Origin: Nanosynbacter sp.
GTDB lineage: Bacteria > Patescibacteriota > Saccharimonadia > Saccharimonadales > Saccharimonadaceae
Assembly: GCA_015257445.1 (NCBI GenBank)
Contig: JABZKE010000044.1
Location: 1-5,070, forward strand
Reading direction: 5' to 3'
Length of the DNA stretch: 5,070 nt
In this document: piece by piece, positions 4,412 to 5,070 of the stretch
Numbering within the stretch: the first letter of the stretch is position 1
Layout: every line of letters starts with the position of its first letter
Made by a program: the position numbers and the translations under genes
Notes under the pieces: model-generated
What the model was told of the DNA's origin: nothing
The model's database searches: none
What the model saw: the letters and a program-made list of their open reading frames with translations, nothing else

Positions 4412-5026
4412 TTAGGCCTTTTTGTAGAGCTTGTATTGGTCGGTACTTCCCTGGTTCTTGATGATGGTGTTAATGGCGTCGAGGATTTGTTGGTCGGTTT
4501 TGGTATCACCGGAGCTATAGCCGTCGAAGATTTTGTCGCCAATCACCATAAATGGTACGCCGCGCACGTCTTGACCTAGGAATTTACCGAAATTCCTCAT
4601 AAGGGTTTTATTATCCTTGTCACCCCAGACCTCGAAAGAATAGATATTAACTTTGTTTTTGGTCTCAGTTGGTAGTTTAGAGATGAATTTAGCGAGTGCC
4701 TTACAATGTGGGCAGCCGTCACCCCAGAAAATATAAATATTTGGTTTATTACTAGCGAGATCGATGTCGGATTCGTGATTAAAGGCGAATTCAGTTCCTT
4801 GGGATTGTTTTAAAGTTGATTGATTGGTATTTTCGGTCTGAGTGGATTCGGCTGATTCATTTAGGCTTGATTCAGCTGTCTTGTCTGAGGAGTTTTTATT
4901 CATAAGTGGCATCACAATTACGGCAATGGTTGAAAGAATGGCAAGAGTAGCGAGAACGATCAGGGAGGCGAGCTGGGCGCGTTTTTTGTTAGGGGACTGA
5001 GTATTTTGAAGTGTAGAATTTTCCAT
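4412..5026 (-). CDS. Membrane-anchored thioredoxin-like thiol-disulfide oxidoreductase
   Basis: A 204-residue protein. Residues 1-16 are polar with K-K-R just before a hydrophobic helix at ~18-41, which predicts an inside N-terminus and an exported C-terminal part. Residues ~43-78 form a Ser/Thr/Asn/Glu-rich linker. Residues ~85-190 form a thioredoxin fold: strand I-Y-I-F-W-G, active site C-P-H-C (Cys105, Cys108), V-N-I-Y-S-F-E-V and the cis-proline loop G-V-P-F (Pro158), then F-D-G-Y. CPHC is the active site pair known from DsbA, which favours a role in making or swapping disulfide bonds in exported proteins; the cis-Pro is preceded by Val, as in DsbA. No partner such as DsbB or CcdA is in view. 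The ATG at 5026 is set by a promoter seven bases upstream. Fold and active site are clear, direction of the reaction is inferred. Confidence 0.93.
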   Translation of the reverse strand: MENSTLQNTQSPNKKRAQLASLIVLATLAILSTIAVIVMPLMNKNSSDKTAESSLNESAESTQTENTNQSTLKQSQGTEFAFNHESDIDLASNKPNIYIFWGDGCPHCKALAKFISKLPTETKNKVNIYSFEVWGDKDNKTLMRNFGKFLGQDVRGVPFMVIGDKIFDGYSSGDTKTDQQILDAINTIIKNQGSTDQYKLYKKA

Positions 5027-5032
5027 AGATTT

Positions 5033-5061
5033 ATTATAACTTTTGATGAGAAAAATGTAAA
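5033..5061 (-). promoter_or_regulatory. Sigma70-type promoter of the thioredoxin-like gene, leaderless
   Basis: On the minus strand TTTACA (5056-5061, five of six to consensus) and a perfect TATAAT (5033-5038) with a 17-base spacer. Six bases separate the -10 from the ATG, so transcription should begin at the A of the start codon. No Shine-Dalgarno precedes the ATG. Confidence 0.82.
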
Positions 5062-5070
5062 AATTTTATT

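Noticed and set aside
4397..4579. Plus-strand open frame inside the thioredoxin-like gene
   Set aside because: Antisense shadow of the C-terminal part of the thioredoxin fold.

Overview
The window looks like part of an AT-rich bacterial chromosome with small, tightly packed genes and standard stops (TAA, TAG and TGA all end genes; no in-frame TGA). It has two CCA-encoding tRNA genes, sigma70-type promoters, and at least one and probably two promoters that place the transcript start on the ATG. The overall style (short proteins, membrane-anchored thioredoxin, many proteins of unknown role) would fit a Patescibacteria/Saccharibacteria-like genome, but that is inference; there is no rRNA or other marker in view.

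Layout. 1-225 (+) is the C-terminal end of an FtsK/SpoIIIE-type DNA translocase motor, which stops without the winged-helix gamma domain that normally follows. 360-965 (+), starting from its own extended -10 promoter, encodes an unusual protein: an inorganic-pyrophosphatase-like domain fused to an FtsK-gamma-like domain. The missing gamma domain of the upstream translocase may therefore be supplied by a separate neighbouring protein. This is the most interesting item in the window. 966-1242 is non-coding and holds hairpins and a duplicated palindrome-plus-terminator module. 1243-1422 (-) is a tRNA-Tyr/tRNA-Thr pair with a strong promoter (TTGAAA-17-TATAAT) and a terminator. 1423-1776 is non-coding, with tandem terminator units for the next gene.

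1777-2718 (-) encodes a membrane-associated protein with features of an alpha/beta hydrolase. 2719-2966 holds divergent promoters. 2967-3464 (+) is a small gene with a perfect Shine-Dalgarno and a strong terminator, but its reading frame is open only if two compensating shifts are made. 3465-3831 is non-coding. It carries a second copy of a ~65-bp element also found upstream of the 2967 gene, and a perfect 25-bp palindrome in the leader of the next gene. 3832-4365 (+) is a Nudix hydrolase with an intact Nudix box. It converges with 4412-5026 (-), a membrane-anchored thioredoxin-like protein with a CPHC active site, also apparently leaderless.

How they work together. Most genes have their own promoters, so this is not one operon. 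Two links are supported by sequence: the FtsK motor end and the PPase-gamma fusion (complementary domains in adjacent genes), and the 2967 gene and the Nudix gene (shared upstream element, hence possible co-regulation).
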